Origin: Gammaproteobacteria bacterium Milos-ODIII6
GTDB lineage: Bacteria > Pseudomonadota > Gammaproteobacteria > Chromatiales > Chromatiaceae
Assembly: GCA_029228645.1 (NCBI GenBank)
Contig: JAPTHR010000012.1
Span: 1 to 64,000, forward strand
Direction of reading: 5' to 3'
Length of the DNA stretch: 64,000 nucleotides
Part shown: one piece after another, positions 41,884 through 53,612 of the stretch
Layout: each line of letters begins with the position of its first letter
Numbering within the stretch: position 1 is the stretch's first letter
Translations under genes and position numbers: made by a program
Notes under the pieces: generated by a model
The model's database searches: none
What the model saw: the letters and a program-made list of their open reading frames with translations, nothing else
Told to the model about the DNA's origin: nothing

Positions 41884-43332
41884 TCAATCCTCGCCGATGA
41901 AGTGTTCACCCACTCGGATGATCTTCATCACGTTGGTGCCACCGGACACGCCATTGAGGTCGCCTTTGGTGATAATGACCAGATCGTCGTCACGAACCGC
42001 GCCCCAACGCTGCAGTTCCTCGATCACCTCGGTGTTGGCGTGTTGCGAATCGGTGCCCTCGGCAAGTTCGAAACTGACCGGGTAGACGCCGCGGAACAGG
42101 GTCACTCTTCTACGGGTCGCCACATGATTCGTCAAGGCGTAGATGGGGATGCCGGATGATATCCGCGACATCCACTTGGGTGTCGATCCGGATTCGGTAA
42201 GGCAGGCGATCGCCGCCACCCCAAGGTGGTTGGCGGTATACATGGTCGCCATTGCAATCGACTCGTCAATGCGCCCGAAGACCGTATGCAAACGGTGGTC
42301 CGAACGCCTCACCGAGGTCTGCTTTTCGGCCTCCTTGCAGACACGGTCCATCGCCTCGATCGCCTTGACGGGATACTTGCCTGCCGCCGTTTCGGCAGAC
42401 AGCATGACCGCATCGGTACCGTCCAACACGGCGTTGGCCACATCGAACACCTCGGCACGGGTCGGGATGGGGTTCTCTATCATCGACTCCATCATCTGGG
42501 TCGCGGTGATCACCACGCAGTTCATGGTGCGCGCGCTGTTGATCAAGCGCTTTTGCACGGCCGGGAGTTCCGCATCGCCGATTTCCACCCCGAGATCGCC
42601 GCGCGCGACCATGATCACATCAGAGGCATCGATGATGTCCTCGATGCAGTCGAGCGCCTCGGCGCGCTCGATCTTGGAGACCACGCCGCCATCACCACCC
42701 GCCTCGCGCAGCAAGCGGCGTGCAAGATCGACGTCTTCCGCCTCCTGCACGAAAGAGACGGCGATGTAGTCGGCCTCGATGCTTGCGGCGAACTTGATGT
42801 CTTCGCGGTCTTTTTCAGTGAGCGCAGGCGCCGAAAGGCCACCGCCCTGCTTGTTGATGCCCTTGTTATTGGACAGCACGCCACCGATAACGACCTTGCA
42901 ACGCACTTCGCTACCGGCAACCTCTTCAACCCAGAGGACGATCAATCCATCGTTCAGCAACAGGGTGTCGCCCCGTTTGCATTCCTCGTTCAACGTGGCG
43001 TAGGTGGTGCCGACACGCTCCTGGTTTCCCTTGTTCGGGTCCCAGTGGGTATCGATCACGAAGCGCTCGCCCGACACCAGTTTCACTCGATCGTTCTCGA
43101 AGCGCGCAATCCGAATCTTCGGGCCCTGCAGGTCGACGAGGACGCCGACCTGGCGGCCACTGGCGCGGGCACGGTTTCGAACCCACTCGGCGCGCCGCTC
43201 GTGCTCTTCGTAGTTGCCATGGGACATGTTGAGGCGCACCACGTCGACGCCGGCCGCAATCACCTCGTCCAGCACCTTCTGGTCGTCGGTTGCCGGACCG
43301 AGTGTCGCCACGATCTTTGTTCGTCTACGCAT
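41884..43332 (-). CDS. pyk: Pyruvate kinase
   Basis: The 482-residue protein starts MRRRTKIVATLGPATDDQKVLDEVIAAGVDVVRLNMSHG. It shows LVDLQGPKIRIARF, KDREDIKFAASIEADYIAVSFVQ, the catalytic lysine and metal region VVSKIERAEAL and ARGDLGVEIGDAELPAVQKRLI, and a C-terminal regulatory domain. It makes pyruvate and ATP from phosphoenolpyruvate. It lies between pgk and fba on the same strand. Confidence 0.97.
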   Translation of the reverse strand: MRRRTKIVATLGPATDDQKVLDEVIAAGVDVVRLNMSHGNYEEHERRAEWVRNRARASGRQVGVLVDLQGPKIRIARFENDRVKLVSGERFVIDTHWDPNKGNQERVGTTYATLNEECKRGDTLLLNDGLIVLWVEEVAGSEVRCKVVIGGVLSNNKGINKQGGGLSAPALTEKDREDIKFAASIEADYIAVSFVQEAEDVDLARRLLREAGGDGGVVSKIERAEALDCIEDIIDASDVIMVARGDLGVEIGDAELPAVQKRLINSARTMNCVVITATQMMESMIENPIPTRAEVFDVANAVLDGTDAVMLSAETAAGKYPVKAIEAMDRVCKEAEKQTSVRRSDHRLHTVFGRIDESIAMATMYTANHLGVAAIACLTESGSTPKWMSRISSGIPIYALTNHVATRRRVTLFRGVYPVSFELAEGTDSQHANTEVIEELQRWGAVRDDDLVIITKGDLNGVSGGTNVMKIIRVGEHFIGED

Positions 43333-43418
43333 ACTTTGGTTTTCCGAAAGCGGTGTACGCTTTCCCTGTAATGTTTTAACCGGCTTTCTGCCAACCGGAT
43401 ATTGTGCAGCTTAAGCGC

Positions 43419-43447
43419 AAAGGAGGGCAGCCCTGCTGCCCTCCTTT
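43419..43447 (-). terminator. 13-bp perfect hairpin between pgk and pyk
   Basis: AAAGGAGGGCAGC pairs perfectly with GCTGCCCTCCTTT around a 3-nt CCT loop, 12 bp after the pgk stop. The strong stem with a 3' TTT is a plausible terminator or transcription attenuator that lowers pyk-fba relative to pgk. Confidence 0.65.
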
Positions 43448-43458
43448 GAGTGGTGTGC

Positions 43459-44640
43459 CTAGCGCTTGGCCGCTTCCTCCAACATGGCAACGGCTGGCAG
43501 CGTCTTGCCTTCCAGGTATTCGAGGAAGGCGCCACCGGCGGTGGAGATGTAAGACACCTTGTCATAGATGTCGTACTTCTGAATGGCGGCAATCGTATCG
43601 CCCCCACCCGCCAGCGAGAAACAGTCGGAGTTGGCAATCGCCATCGACACCGTCTTGGTGCCCTCACCGAACTGATCGAACTCGAAAACGCCGACCGGGC
43701 CGTTCCACACAACAGTTCCAGCCTTCTCGATGATAGCCGCCAGTTCCTGGGCGGACTTGGGGCCGATATCGAAGATCATATCGTCATCGGTCACATCGGA
43801 GGCGTCCTTCAGGGTCGCTTCGGCAGTCTCGGAAAACTCCTTGCCGCAGACTACATCGACCGCGATCGGAATGTTGGCACCGCGCGCCTTCATTTTTTCG
43901 ATCAGCGCCTTGGCGGTATCGACCAGGTCCGCCTCGTACAGCGACTTGCCCACCGGGTGGCCGGTAGCCGCCAGGAAGGTGTTGGCAATTCCGCCACCGA
44001 CAACCAGCTGGTCGACCTTCTCGGAGAGCGCCTCGAGCACGGTCAGCTTGGTGGACACCTTGGAACCACCCACGATGGCGACCATCGGGCGTGCCGGCTT
44101 GGCCAGCGCCTTGGCGAGACTGTCGAGCTCTTCGGAAAGCAGCAGGCCGGCGCACGCGGTCGGTGCGAACTTGCCGGCGCCGTGCGTGGAAGCCTGGGCG
44201 CGGTGAGCCGTGCCGAAGGCGTCCATCACGAAGATGTCGCACAGCGCGGCGTACTTCTTTGCCAGCGCCTCGTCGTCCTTTTTCTCGCCTTCATTGAAGC
44301 GCACGTTTTCGAACAACACGACTTCGCCTTCTGCGACCTCGAAACCGCCTTCGAGGTAGTCCTTGATCAGGCGCACCGGCTTGCCCAACTTGGCACTCAT
44401 GTCGTCGGCAATCGGCGCCATCGAGTTCTCTTCATCCACCTTGCCCTCGCTCGGGCGACCGCGGTGGGACATCACCATCACCTTGGCGCCGGCCTTGGCA
44501 CAGTGCTCGATGGTCGGCATGGAAGCGCTGATGCGGGCGTCGGAGGTAACCTTGCCATCTTTGACCGGCACGTTGAGATCAGCGCGAATCAGTACGCGCT
44601 TGCCGGCGAGATCGAGGTCGGTCAGCTTGATGAAAGCCAT
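43459..44640 (-). CDS. pgk: Phosphoglycerate kinase
   Basis: The 393-residue protein starts [37 protein letters not shown] and has [52 protein letters not shown] and the late [38 protein letters not shown]. It interconverts 1,3-bisphosphoglycerate and 3-phosphoglycerate with ADP/ATP, serving glycolysis or carbon fixation. AAGGAG precedes the ATG. Confidence 0.97.
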   Translation of the reverse strand: MAFIKLTDLDLAGKRVLIRADLNVPVKDGKVTSDARISASMPTIEHCAKAGAKVMVMSHRGRPSEGKVDEENSMAPIADDMSAKLGKPVRLIKDYLEGGFEVAEGEVVLFENVRFNEGEKKDDEALAKKYAALCDIFVMDAFGTAHRAQASTHGAGKFAPTACAGLLLSEELDSLAKALAKPARPMVAIVGGSKVSTKLTVLEALSEKVDQLVVGGGIANTFLAATGHPVGKSLYEADLVDTAKALIEKMKARGANIPIAVDVVCGKEFSETAEATLKDASDVTDDDMIFDIGPKSAQELAAIIEKAGTVVWNGPVGVFEFDQFGEGTKTVSMAIANSDCFSLAGGGDTIAAIQKYDIYDKVSYISTAGGAFLEYLEGKTLPAVAMLEEAAKR

Positions 44641-44725
44641 AGTGAACTCCTTGGATGTCTTAATGCTTGAAAGTGTTCAGGTCAGCCTGCGCTGACCAAA
44701 AGACTCTCTGAGTCTCGTAACAACC

Positions 44726-44810
44726 ATCCCTCCCCCGTCCGCGAGGGAGGCCAGGAGGGGGAACAGACTCGGCATCCCCCTCCCAACCTCCCCCATGAAT
44801 GGGGGAGGGG
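44726..44810. repeat. C/G-rich hairpin cluster between gap and pgk
   Basis: Three inverted repeats follow each other: CCTCCC/GGGAGG, GGAGGGGG/CCCCCTCC, and CCTCCCCCAT-GA-ATGGGGGAGG (44787-44808). They resemble dispersed C-rich intergenic repeats of other proteobacteria. The position after gap suggests an effect on mRNA stability or termination. Confidence 0.55.
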
Positions 44811-44853
44811 CGATCGCGTTCTGGCGGTTGGCGGCCAGAACAGTCCAGCTTGA

Positions 44854-45870
<1,017 letters not shown>

Positions 45871-45947
45871 TCAACTTGAATCAGTCTTGGTTTTGAAATC
45901 CTGAGAGGGGCGGCCGACCAACGGCCACCCCTGGACGCGGGCGTCGC

Positions 45948-47933
45948 TTACGCGCACACCTCGTCGATTGCGGCACCCACGTTTTCAGCGGTAAAGCCGA
46001 ACTCCTTGAACAGCTCGCCCGCCGGGGCGGACTCGCCAAAGCGGTCGATGCCGACCACCTTGCCGGTCATACCGACGTACTTGTACCAGCCGTCGGTGCA
46101 GGCCGCTTCGACCGCAACCCGCGCGGTGACGCCTGCCGGCAGAACCGACTCCTTGTAAGCCGCGTCCTGCGCGTCGAACACGCTGGTGCTCGGCATGGAA
46201 ACCACGCGCACGTTCTTGCTGGATGCCTCGGCAGCCTCCATCGCGATAGCCACTTCCGAACCGGTCGCGATCACGATGCAGTCCGGGGTGCCGTCACAGT
46301 CTTTCAGGACATAGCCGCCCTTCTTGATCGCTTCGATCTGTTCGTTGCTGCGGTTCTGGTGTGGCAGGCCCTGACGGGAGAAGATCAGCGAGGTCGGGCC
46401 ATCGCGGCGCTCGACTGCCTGCTGCCAGGCAACCGCCGATTCAACCGCATCGCAGGGACGCCATACGTTCATGTTGGGAATCATGCGCAGGGTCGGAATC
46501 TGCTCGATCGGCTGGTGGGTCGGGCCGTCTTCACCCAGACCGATGGAGTCATGGGTGTACACGAACACGCTCGGCACCTTCATAAGGGCCGCCATGCGCA
46601 GCGCGTTGCGCGCATATTCGGAGAACATCAGGAAGGTCGCGCCGAAAGGAATCAGGCCGCCATGCAGGGCGATACCGTTCATGATCGCGGACATACCGAA
46701 CTCACGCACGCCATAGCGCACGTAGTTGGGCACCTCGTTGTTGTCCATCGGCTTGTAGCCGGTCCACTCGGTCAGGTTGGAACAACCCAGGTCGGCGGAA
46801 CCACCGAACAACTCGGGCAGCATCGGCGAATAAGCCTCGATGGAATCGAGAGAGGCCTTGCGGGTGGCCGGGCTGGAGGCCGCCGCATTCGTCTCGGCGA
46901 TGAAGGCCGCAGATTTTTCAGCCCAGTCAGCCGGCATTTCACCCGCCATGCGGCGTTCGAACTCGGCCGCCAACTCAGGAAAACCCGCACGGTAGGCATC
47001 GAACTTCTCGTTCCAGGCCTTCTCTGCCGCCGCTCCCTTTTCCTTCGCATCCCAGGCATGGTAGACGTCGGATGGGACCTCAAAAGGACCGTGATCCCAA
47101 CCCAGGGCGGCCTTGGTCAGGTTGATCTCGTCGTCACCCAGGGGGGCGCCGTGACTCGCGTGCGAACCGGCCTTGTTCGGCGAACCGAAACCGATGGTGG
47201 TCTTGCAGCAGATCAAAGTCGGCTTGTCGGTCATGGCCTTGGCCAGCTCGAGCGCCTTCTGTACGGATTCCGGGTCGTGCCCGTCGACACCAGGAATCAC
47301 GTGCCAACCATAGGCTTCGAAGCGCTTCGGGGTGTCGTCGGTGAACCAGCCGTCGACGTGACCGTCGATCGAGATACCGTTGTCGTCCCAGAAAGCGATC
47401 AGCTTGCCCAGGCCGAGGGTGCCGGCCAGGGAACAGGCTTCGTGCGAGATGCCTTCCATCATGCAGCCATCACCGAGGAAAACGTAGGTGTGGTGATCGA
47501 CGATGTCGTGGCCTTTCTGGTTGAACTGGCCTGCCAGCGCCTTCTCGGCGATCGCCATGCCAACGCCGTTGGTGATGCCCTGCCCGAGCGGACCGGTGGT
47601 GGTCTCGACGCCCGGCGCGTAGCCGTACTCCGGGTGACCCGGGGTCCTGGAGTGCAGCTGACGGAACTGCTTCAGGTCATCGATGGTCAGATCGTAACCG
47701 GTGAGATGCAGCAGAGAGTAGATGAGCATCGAGCCGTGTCCGTTGGACAGGACGAAGCGGTCGCGGTTGGCCCAGTTGGGGTTGCCGGGGTTGTGCACCA
47801 TGTGGTCGTTCCACAGCACTTCGGCAATGTCGGCCATTCCCATGGGCGCGCCCGGGTGACCGGACTTGGCTTTTTGGACGGCATCCATGCTGAGTGCGCG
47901 AATGGCGTTAGCGAGTTCTCTACGTGAGGACAT
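45948..47933 (-). CDS. tkt: Transketolase
   Basis: The 661-residue thiamine-diphosphate enzyme begins [41 protein letters not shown] after GGAGGGGCCT. It has the cofactor motif [32 protein letters not shown] and the pyrimidine-domain loop [20 protein letters not shown]. It moves two-carbon units in the Calvin cycle and the pentose phosphate pathway. The 19 residues encoded further upstream are unlikely. It leads the tkt-gap-pgk-pyk-fba run. Confidence 0.97.
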   Translation of the reverse strand: MSSRRELANAIRALSMDAVQKAKSGHPGAPMGMADIAEVLWNDHMVHNPGNPNWANRDRFVLSNGHGSMLIYSLLHLTGYDLTIDDLKQFRQLHSRTPGHPEYGYAPGVETTTGPLGQGITNGVGMAIAEKALAGQFNQKGHDIVDHHTYVFLGDGCMMEGISHEACSLAGTLGLGKLIAFWDDNGISIDGHVDGWFTDDTPKRFEAYGWHVIPGVDGHDPESVQKALELAKAMTDKPTLICCKTTIGFGSPNKAGSHASHGAPLGDDEINLTKAALGWDHGPFEVPSDVYHAWDAKEKGAAAEKAWNEKFDAYRAGFPELAAEFERRMAGEMPADWAEKSAAFIAETNAAASSPATRKASLDSIEAYSPMLPELFGGSADLGCSNLTEWTGYKPMDNNEVPNYVRYGVREFGMSAIMNGIALHGGLIPFGATFLMFSEYARNALRMAALMKVPSVFVYTHDSIGLGEDGPTHQPIEQIPTLRMIPNMNVWRPCDAVESAVAWQQAVERRDGPTSLIFSRQGLPHQNRSNEQIEAIKKGGYVLKDCDGTPDCIVIATGSEVAIAMEAAEASSKNVRVVSMPSTSVFDAQDAAYKESVLPAGVTARVAVEAACTDGWYKYVGMTGKVVGIDRFGESAPAGELFKEFGFTAENVGAAIDEVCA

Positions 47934-48217
47934 AGGCCCCTCCTGATTCAAAGGCGAAAAAAATCTGCGCCGTGCCAACTCACCCGGCACGTATCCAGTA
48001 ATTGGGCTGTCTTCCCGCGATCCAGTTACCGGATCGATCGGAACCGGTGTGACCTCAGGCGGAAAAAATGGGTCGGGTATTCTGACCCAGGACTCTCAGG
48101 TGGGGCAAGGCCGCATTCCCGGAATATTCAAATACTCCCATAAACCAGCCCGGAAACTGATCCAGGGCAAGCGACAAGCAACTATTTTTTAATGGAAATT
48201 ACCTCGCACACCAGGAC

Positions 48218-48772
48218 TCATTCCTTCCATTTGATGGAGCATCCCATGCTGGGGATCTGCTCCTCCGGCCCCCGCCCGGTTTCCGCTACCTGGCGCATCG
48301 CCTCGAAAAGGTCGCGCCGCACATCCGACGGCGCGGCCTGCTTGCGACTCTCATCCAGCCGCCCCCGGTACTGCAGTTCCCCTGCCGCGTTGTAGCCGAA
48401 AAAGTCCGGGGTACACACGGCCCCAAAATCCTTTGCCACCGCCTGACTTTCGTCCAACAGGTACGGGAACGGGAACTCCATCCGCTCAGCGATAGCCCGC
48501 ATGTTCTCGAACGAGTCCTCTTCGTACTGGTTCGGGTCGTTGGACATGATCGCGACACTGTTGACCCCCAGCTCACGGAGTTCCGCGGTATCACGCACGA
48601 TCCGGTCGAGCACGGCCTTCACGTAGGGGCAATGGTTGCAGATAAACATCACCAGCAAACCGTGCGGCCCCATGCAGTCGCGCATGGTCCAGGTGCGTCC
48701 ATCCACCCCGGGCAGTACAAAATCACGGACCGCCTGGCCAAAATCACACACCGGTGTCTGCAGTGAAACCAT
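48218..48772 (-). CDS. Peroxiredoxin/thioredoxin-like protein
   Basis: The 184-residue protein has a thioredoxin fold of the AhpC/TSA type: VRDFVLPGVDGRTWTMRDCMGPHGLLVMFICNHCPYVKAVLDRIV, with a CxxC in CNHCPYV, then PFPYLLDESQAVAKDFGAVCTPDFFGYNAAGELQYRGRLD. It probably acts in peroxide or disulfide reduction. It has no signal peptide. It is divergent from metK. Confidence 0.88.
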   Translation of the reverse strand: MVSLQTPVCDFGQAVRDFVLPGVDGRTWTMRDCMGPHGLLVMFICNHCPYVKAVLDRIVRDTAELRELGVNSVAIMSNDPNQYEEDSFENMRAIAERMEFPFPYLLDESQAVAKDFGAVCTPDFFGYNAAGELQYRGRLDESRKQAAPSDVRRDLFEAMRQVAETGRGPEEQIPSMGCSIKWKE

Positions 48773-48910
48773 CTGTTTGCTCCTCTATCAAGTCTTCTGC
48801 TTGCCGGCCGAATACTTTGAATCCCAGCCGGTAAAACGACAGTGTAGAATCGCGCACCTTAACAGATATCCCCCCGCCCAAACGGCGCGGTTAAAGCAAA
48901 GGAAGAGCCC

Positions 48911-50080
48911 ATGGCGAATGACTTCACCTTCACCTCCGAATCCGTATCCGAAGGCCACCCGGACAAGATGGCCGATCAGGTCTCAGACGCGATTCTTGAC
49001 GCCATCCTGGCGGAGGACCCGCATGCACGGGTGGCCTGTGAAACCGTCTTCAAGACCGGCATGGCCATGATCGCCGGGGAGATAACCACCACCGCGAAAC
49101 CGGACTACGAACACATCATCCGGCAGACCATCCGGGAGATCGGCTACCACAGCTCGGCCATGGGTTTCGACTGGGAGAGCTGTGCGGTGATGACCGCGCT
49201 GGGCGTGCAATCGCCGGACATCAACCAGGGCGTCGACCGGGCAAAACCCGAGGAACAGGGAGCCGGCGACCAGGGCATCATGTTCGGTTACGCGACCAAC
49301 GAGACAGACGTGCTGATGCCCGCCCCGATCCAGTACGCTCACCGCCTGGTTGAGCGCCAGGCCGAGGTGCGCAAGAACGGCGAACTGGACTGGCTGCGCC
49401 CGGACGCCAAGAGCCAGGTGAGCTTTCATTATCAGGACGGCAAGCCGGTCGGCATCGAGGCCGTGGTCCTGTCAACCCAGCACGCGGACACCCTGAGAGA
49501 AGCCGCGCTGCGTGATGCCGTGCTCGACACCATCATCAAGCCGGTCCTGGAGCCAACCGGTCTGCTGAGCGCCGATACCCGGATCCACATCAACCCAACC
49601 GGCAAGTTCGTGATCGGCGGGCCCATGGGCGACGCGGGCCTCACCGGGCGCAAGATCATCGTCGATACCTATGGCGGCGCTGCGCGCCACGGTGGCGGCG
49701 CCTTCTCGGGCAAGGATCCCTCCAAGGTGGACCGTTCCGCCGCCTACGCGGGCCGTTATGTCGCCAAGAACGTCGTCGCCGCCGGTTTGGCGGAACGTTG
49801 CGAAATCCAGGTGTCCTATGCCATCGGCGTCGCCGAACCGACCTCCATCATGGTCGAGACCTTCGGCACGGGCGAGGTATCGGACGAAAAGATCGTGGAG
49901 CTCATCCGTGAACACTTCGACCTGCGTCCATTCGGCATCCTGCGGATGCTCGATCTGCTGAATGCCGATCTGATCAAGTACCGCAAGACGGCGGCCTACG
50001 GCCACTTCGGGCGCGAGAACGAAGGCTTCACCTGGGAACTGACCGACAAGGCAGACGCCTTGCGCGCCGCTGCCGATTGA
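48911..50080 (+). CDS. metK: S-adenosylmethionine synthetase
   Basis: The 389-residue protein starts [44 protein letters not shown]. It has [13 protein letters not shown]-type motifs ([17 protein letters not shown]), the SAM/ATP loop [45 protein letters not shown] and the C-terminal helix. It makes SAM from methionine and ATP. GGAAGAGCCC precedes the ATG. It is upstream of ahcY and metF in a methyl-cycle cluster. Confidence 0.97.
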   Translation: MANDFTFTSESVSEGHPDKMADQVSDAILDAILAEDPHARVACETVFKTGMAMIAGEITTTAKPDYEHIIRQTIREIGYHSSAMGFDWESCAVMTALGVQSPDINQGVDRAKPEEQGAGDQGIMFGYATNETDVLMPAPIQYAHRLVERQAEVRKNGELDWLRPDAKSQVSFHYQDGKPVGIEAVVLSTQHADTLREAALRDAVLDTIIKPVLEPTGLLSADTRIHINPTGKFVIGGPMGDAGLTGRKIIVDTYGGAARHGGGAFSGKDPSKVDRSAAYAGRYVAKNVVAAGLAERCEIQVSYAIGVAEPTSIMVETFGTGEVSDEKIVELIREHFDLRPFGILRMLDLLNADLIKYRKTAAYGHFGRENEGFTWELTDKADALRAAAD

Positions 50081-50305
50081 TTTTCCCAGCCATCTCCCCG
50101 GCGCGCCGCCGGGGATCGCTTCGATGAGGCATCGACGCCCGCTCTTCTGCGTTCAATATGCTTTTGCCGAACGGGCGCCTGCGGTTCTCAAAAACCCTTT
50201 GTTTACTGACGTTCGACCGACTGAACGTCCGCCGCAATTGATTTAGTATTTGCATCGCGATTCAATGTTTCCCACAGGCGGACGCCTAAAACGCTGCACA
50301 ACGCC

Positions 50306-50380
50306 GATCCGAGGAGCGCTGCAACCCCAAAGCGAGGGCCAGGCTCGGATCCATGCCACGAACTTTTCAACGGCGCTCAC
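50306..50380 (+). ncRNA. SAH riboswitch upstream of ahcY
   Basis: The S-adenosylhomocysteine riboswitch is complete. GATCCGAG (50306-50313) pairs with CTCGGATC (50344-50351) as P1. The conserved core GAGGAGCGCTGCAACC leads into it, and GAGCGC (50314-50319) pairs with GCGCTC (50373-50378) as the pseudoknot. It ends 30 bp before the ahcY start. High SAH turns ahcY on, so the toxic by-product of methylation induces its own removal. Confidence 0.92.
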
Positions 50381-50409
50381 TCAACGATTCAATCTTAAGG
50401 AGTGGAACT

Positions 50410-51816
50410 GTGAGTGAGTTCACCGACTACAAAGTCGCCGATATGTCCCTGGCCGATTGGGGCCGCAAGGAAATCGCCATCGCGGAAACCGAGATGCCGG
50501 GACTGATGGCCCTGCGCGAGAAATACGGCCAGGAGAAGCCGCTTGCCGGCGCCCGCATCACCGGGTCGCTGCACATGACCATCCAGACCGCCGTCCTGAT
50601 CGAGACCCTGGTGGAACTCGGGGCCGAGGTCCGCTGGTGCTCCTGCAACATTTTCTCCACCCAGGACCATGCGGCCGCCGCAATCGCTGCGCGCGGCATC
50701 CCTGTGTATGCCTGGAAGGGCGAGACGCTCGAGGAGTACTGGTGGTGTACCGAGCAGGTGCTCAACTGGCCGGACGGGGACGGCTGCCCCAACATGATCC
50801 TGGACGACGGCGGCGATGCCACCCTGCTGGTGCACAAAGGCGTGGAATATGCGAAGTCGAGCGTGCCCGAGGCAAAGGAAGGCGACTCGGAAGAGTGGCA
50901 GGTGATTCTCGGCGTCCTGAAACGCTCTCTGGCAGAAGATCCCCAGCGGTACGTGAAAATGGCCAAGTCGATCCGTGGCGTGACCGAAGAGACCACCACC
51001 GGCGTGCATCGCCTTTACGAGATGTTCAAAGACGGCAAGCTGCTGTTCCCCGGCATGAACGTTAACGACTCTGTGACCAAGTCCAAGTTCGACAACCTGT
51101 ATGGCTGTCGGGAGTCGTTGGTGGACGGAATCAAGCGCGCCACCGACGTGATGATCGCCGGCAAGATATCCCTGGTGTGCGGTTACGGTGATGTCGGCAA
51201 GGGGTCGGCACAGTCTCTGCGCGGCTTGGGCGCCACGGTCTGGGTTACCGAGATCGATCCCATCTGCGCGCTGCAGGCGGCGATGGAAGGCTTCCGCGTG
51301 GTCACCATGGAGGAGGCCGCACCGATCGCGGACATCTTCGTGACCACCACGGGTAACAAGGACATCATCACCCACGACCACATGGCCGCCATGAAGGACC
51401 AGGCTATCGTGTGCAACATCGGCCACTTCGACAATGAGATCCAGGTGGATTCGTTGCGTCAGTACGAGTGGATCAATATCAAGCCGCAGGTCGACCAGAT
51501 CGTATTCCCGGATGGCCACCGGATCACTTTGCTGGCCGAGGGCCGACTAGTGAACCTGGGCTGCGCCACCGGGCATCCGAGTTTCGTGATGTCGAACTCC
51601 TTCACCAACCAGGTACTGGCCCAGATCGAGCTGTTCAGCAAGACGGATGAATACCCGGTGGGTGTCTTCATCCTGCCCAAGAAGCTGGATGAAGAGGTCG
51701 CCCGCCTGCACCTGGGAAAGATCGGCGCCCATCTGACCGAGTTGTCGCAGGACCAGGCGGACTACCTCGGCATACCGGTGGAAGGCCCTTACAAGCCGGA
51801 ACACTATCGTTACTGA
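50410..51816 (+). CDS. ahcY: S-adenosylhomocysteine hydrolase
   Basis: The 468-residue NAD-dependent enzyme starts at GTG 50410 ([39 protein letters not shown]) after AAGGAG. It has [41 protein letters not shown], the NAD motif [17 protein letters not shown] and the end [11 protein letters not shown]. It hydrolyses SAH to adenosine and homocysteine, completing the methyl cycle. The in-frame ATG at 50353 lies inside the riboswitch and is not used. Confidence 0.97.
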   Translation: MSEFTDYKVADMSLADWGRKEIAIAETEMPGLMALREKYGQEKPLAGARITGSLHMTIQTAVLIETLVELGAEVRWCSCNIFSTQDHAAAAIAARGIPVYAWKGETLEEYWWCTEQVLNWPDGDGCPNMILDDGGDATLLVHKGVEYAKSSVPEAKEGDSEEWQVILGVLKRSLAEDPQRYVKMAKSIRGVTEETTTGVHRLYEMFKDGKLLFPGMNVNDSVTKSKFDNLYGCRESLVDGIKRATDVMIAGKISLVCGYGDVGKGSAQSLRGLGATVWVTEIDPICALQAAMEGFRVVTMEEAAPIADIFVTTTGNKDIITHDHMAAMKDQAIVCNIGHFDNEIQVDSLRQYEWINIKPQVDQIVFPDGHRITLLAEGRLVNLGCATGHPSFVMSNSFTNQVLAQIELFSKTDEYPVGVFILPKKLDEEVARLHLGKIGAHLTELSQDQADYLGIPVEGPYKPEHYRY

Positions 51817-51827
51817 TCGGAAGAAAT

Positions 51828-51964
51828 TTAACCGCGAAGGACGCAAAGGCCGCGAAGATTCTTCAGCTCTGCCGTCGGCTGACTCCGACGCATGATGCGA
51901 GTTGCCGGGGAACTCCCGGCAGCAACTCTCAAGGCTTGGCGAACTTCGCGTCCTTAGCGGTTTA
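51828..51964. repeat. Palindromic intergenic repeat, copy 2
   Basis: The left arm TTAACCGCGAAGGACGCAAA is complementary to the right arm CTTCGCGTCCTTAGCGGTTT. The interior carries another hairpin (GTTGCCGGG/CCCGGCAGCAAC, near 51901). The outer unit matches copy 1 at 29134-29208. It fills the ahcY-metF gap and ends 10 bp before the metF ATG, where no ribosome-binding site is visible. Confidence 0.75.
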
Positions 51965-51973
51965 TTTACTCTT

Positions 51974-52810
51974 ATGAATACCCAAAAGACTTTCAGCTTC
52001 GAGCTCTTCCCGCCCAAGACCGAGAAGGGCTTCGACAACATGCGTCGCACGGTCGCGGCGCTGAATGCGAAGAACCCGGCGTTCTTTTCCTGCACCTACG
52101 GGGCGGGCGGCTCGACCCAGAACAATACCTTCGCCACCGTGGATTGGCTGCGTGAGCAGGACATCGACACGGCGCCCCACCTGACCTGCATCGGGAACAC
52201 CATCGACGAGACGATTGCGATCCTGGCGCGCTACCGCGATCAGGGCATCCACCGTATTGTCGCCCTGCGGGGCGACCGCCCTTCAGGCACCGGCATTGGT
52301 GGCGGAGACCTCTCCTATGCCAATGAACTGGTCACCCTGATCCGTTCGGAATTTGCGGATCACTTCCACATCGAGATCGCCGCCTATCCCGAGATGCATC
52401 CACAGGCACGTGACTTCCTGACCGATATCGAAAATTTCTGCAACAAGGCACGCGCTGGCGCGGATTCGGCCATCACCCAGTACTTCTTCAATGTGGATGC
52501 CTACGCGCATTTCGTGGATCAGTGCCATCAGCGCGGGGTCACGTTGCCGATCGTTCCCGGCATCATGCCGATCACCAACTTCAGCAACCTGGCGCGTTTC
52601 TCGGATGCCTGCGGTGCGGAGATTCCCCGCTGGATACGCAAACGACTGGAAGGTTTCGGTGACGACAGCGCAAGCATCCGCGCATTCGGCGCCGATGTCG
52701 TCACCGAGTTATGCCAGAAGTTGCTGGATGCGGGCTCCCCCGGCCTGCATTTCTACACCATGAACCAGGCGGGCCCAACCCTCGAGATCTGGGATCGACT
52801 CGGGCTCTGA
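51974..52810 (+). CDS. metF: 5,10-methylenetetrahydrofolate reductase
   Basis: The 278-residue barrel enzyme starts MNTQKTFSFELFPPKTEKGFDNMRRTVAALNAKNPAFFSCTYGAGGS. It has PHLTCIGNTIDETIAILARYRDQGIHRIVALRGDRP, EIAAYPEMHPQA, TQYFFNVDAYAHFVD and PGIMPITNFSNLARFSD. It reduces methylenetetrahydrofolate with FAD and supplies methyl groups for methionine. The longer frame from 51902 runs through the repeat and is excluded. rsmE follows 12 bp downstream. Confidence 0.96.
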   Translation: MNTQKTFSFELFPPKTEKGFDNMRRTVAALNAKNPAFFSCTYGAGGSTQNNTFATVDWLREQDIDTAPHLTCIGNTIDETIAILARYRDQGIHRIVALRGDRPSGTGIGGGDLSYANELVTLIRSEFADHFHIEIAAYPEMHPQARDFLTDIENFCNKARAGADSAITQYFFNVDAYAHFVDQCHQRGVTLPIVPGIMPITNFSNLARFSDACGAEIPRWIRKRLEGFGDDSASIRAFGADVVTELCQKLLDAGSPGLHFYTMNQAGPTLEIWDRLGL

Positions 52811-52822
52811 GGGACGCGGCGC

Positions 52823-53560
52823 GTGCGCATTCCGCGGGTATTCTGCGATGGGCCATTGGCAAGCGGTCAGCAAGCACTGCTGGACGAGCAGGCCAGCCGC
52901 CACCTGCTACGGGTGCTGCGACTCAGGCGCGGCGACCCGATCGTGCTCTTCGACGGTTCAGGGCGGGATTTCGAGGCGCGCCTCGGGAGTGGGAGCAAAT
53001 CGGCCCTGACCGCAGAGGTTGGCGATGTCCAGCATTGTGAGACGCCGCCGGCGCTGAAAATCCACCTCGCGATCGGTGTCTCGCGCGGCGAGCGAATAGA
53101 CTACGCCCTGCAGAAGGCGGTGGAGCTTGGGGTGTGGCGGATACAACCCCTGTTTACCGAACGAAGTGTGGTGCGCCTGTCGGGCGAACGCCTGGCCTCT
53201 CGCCAAGCGCACTGGCAGGGCGTGGTCCGGCATGCCTGCGGGCAATCCGGGCGCAGCCTGATTCCGGCGCTGCGGGACGCCAGGCCATTCGACCGGTGGC
53301 TGAGCGAATTCAGCGGCCGGGGACTTCTACTTGACCATCGGGCGCCCTCCGGACTGAAGGGGGTCGACCACCCCGGGGAGGAAGTCACCCTGCTGGTCGG
53401 CCCGGAGGGTGGCTTATCACCGACAGAGCGCGATGCCGCTACCCGCAAAGCGTTTCAAGCGATCCGCCTGGGGCCCCGCATCCTGCGCACGGAAACGGCG
53501 CCCCTGGCCGCCATATCTGCACTGCAAACCCTGTGGGGAGACTTCGACGGCCCCACTTGA
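52823..53560 (+). CDS. rsmE: 16S rRNA m3U1498 methyltransferase
   Basis: The 245-residue protein of the RsmE (SPOUT) family begins MRIPRVFCDGPLASGQQALLDEQASRHLLRVLRLRRGDPIVLFDGSG. It has the motif ERIDYALQKAVELGVWRIQPLFTERS and the SAM knot VTLLVGPEGGLSPTERDAA...IRLGPRILRTETAPLAAI. It methylates U1498 of 16S rRNA. It starts at GTG 52823 and probably belongs to the metF transcript. Confidence 0.95.
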   Translation: MRIPRVFCDGPLASGQQALLDEQASRHLLRVLRLRRGDPIVLFDGSGRDFEARLGSGSKSALTAEVGDVQHCETPPALKIHLAIGVSRGERIDYALQKAVELGVWRIQPLFTERSVVRLSGERLASRQAHWQGVVRHACGQSGRSLIPALRDARPFDRWLSEFSGRGLLLDHRAPSGLKGVDHPGEEVTLLVGPEGGLSPTERDAATRKAFQAIRLGPRILRTETAPLAAISALQTLWGDFDGPT

Positions 53561-53575
53561 GCAGGACTTCAGCGT

Positions 53576-53587
53576 GTGATGCATCAC
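53576..53587. repeat. Perfect 12-bp palindrome between rsmE and chpC
   Basis: GTGATGCATCAC is a perfect inverted repeat in the 52-bp gap between convergent genes. It may form a short stem; no T-run follows. Confidence 0.4.
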
Positions 53588-53612
53588 CGCTCTGCAAAAG
53601 ATCGCGGTTCGC

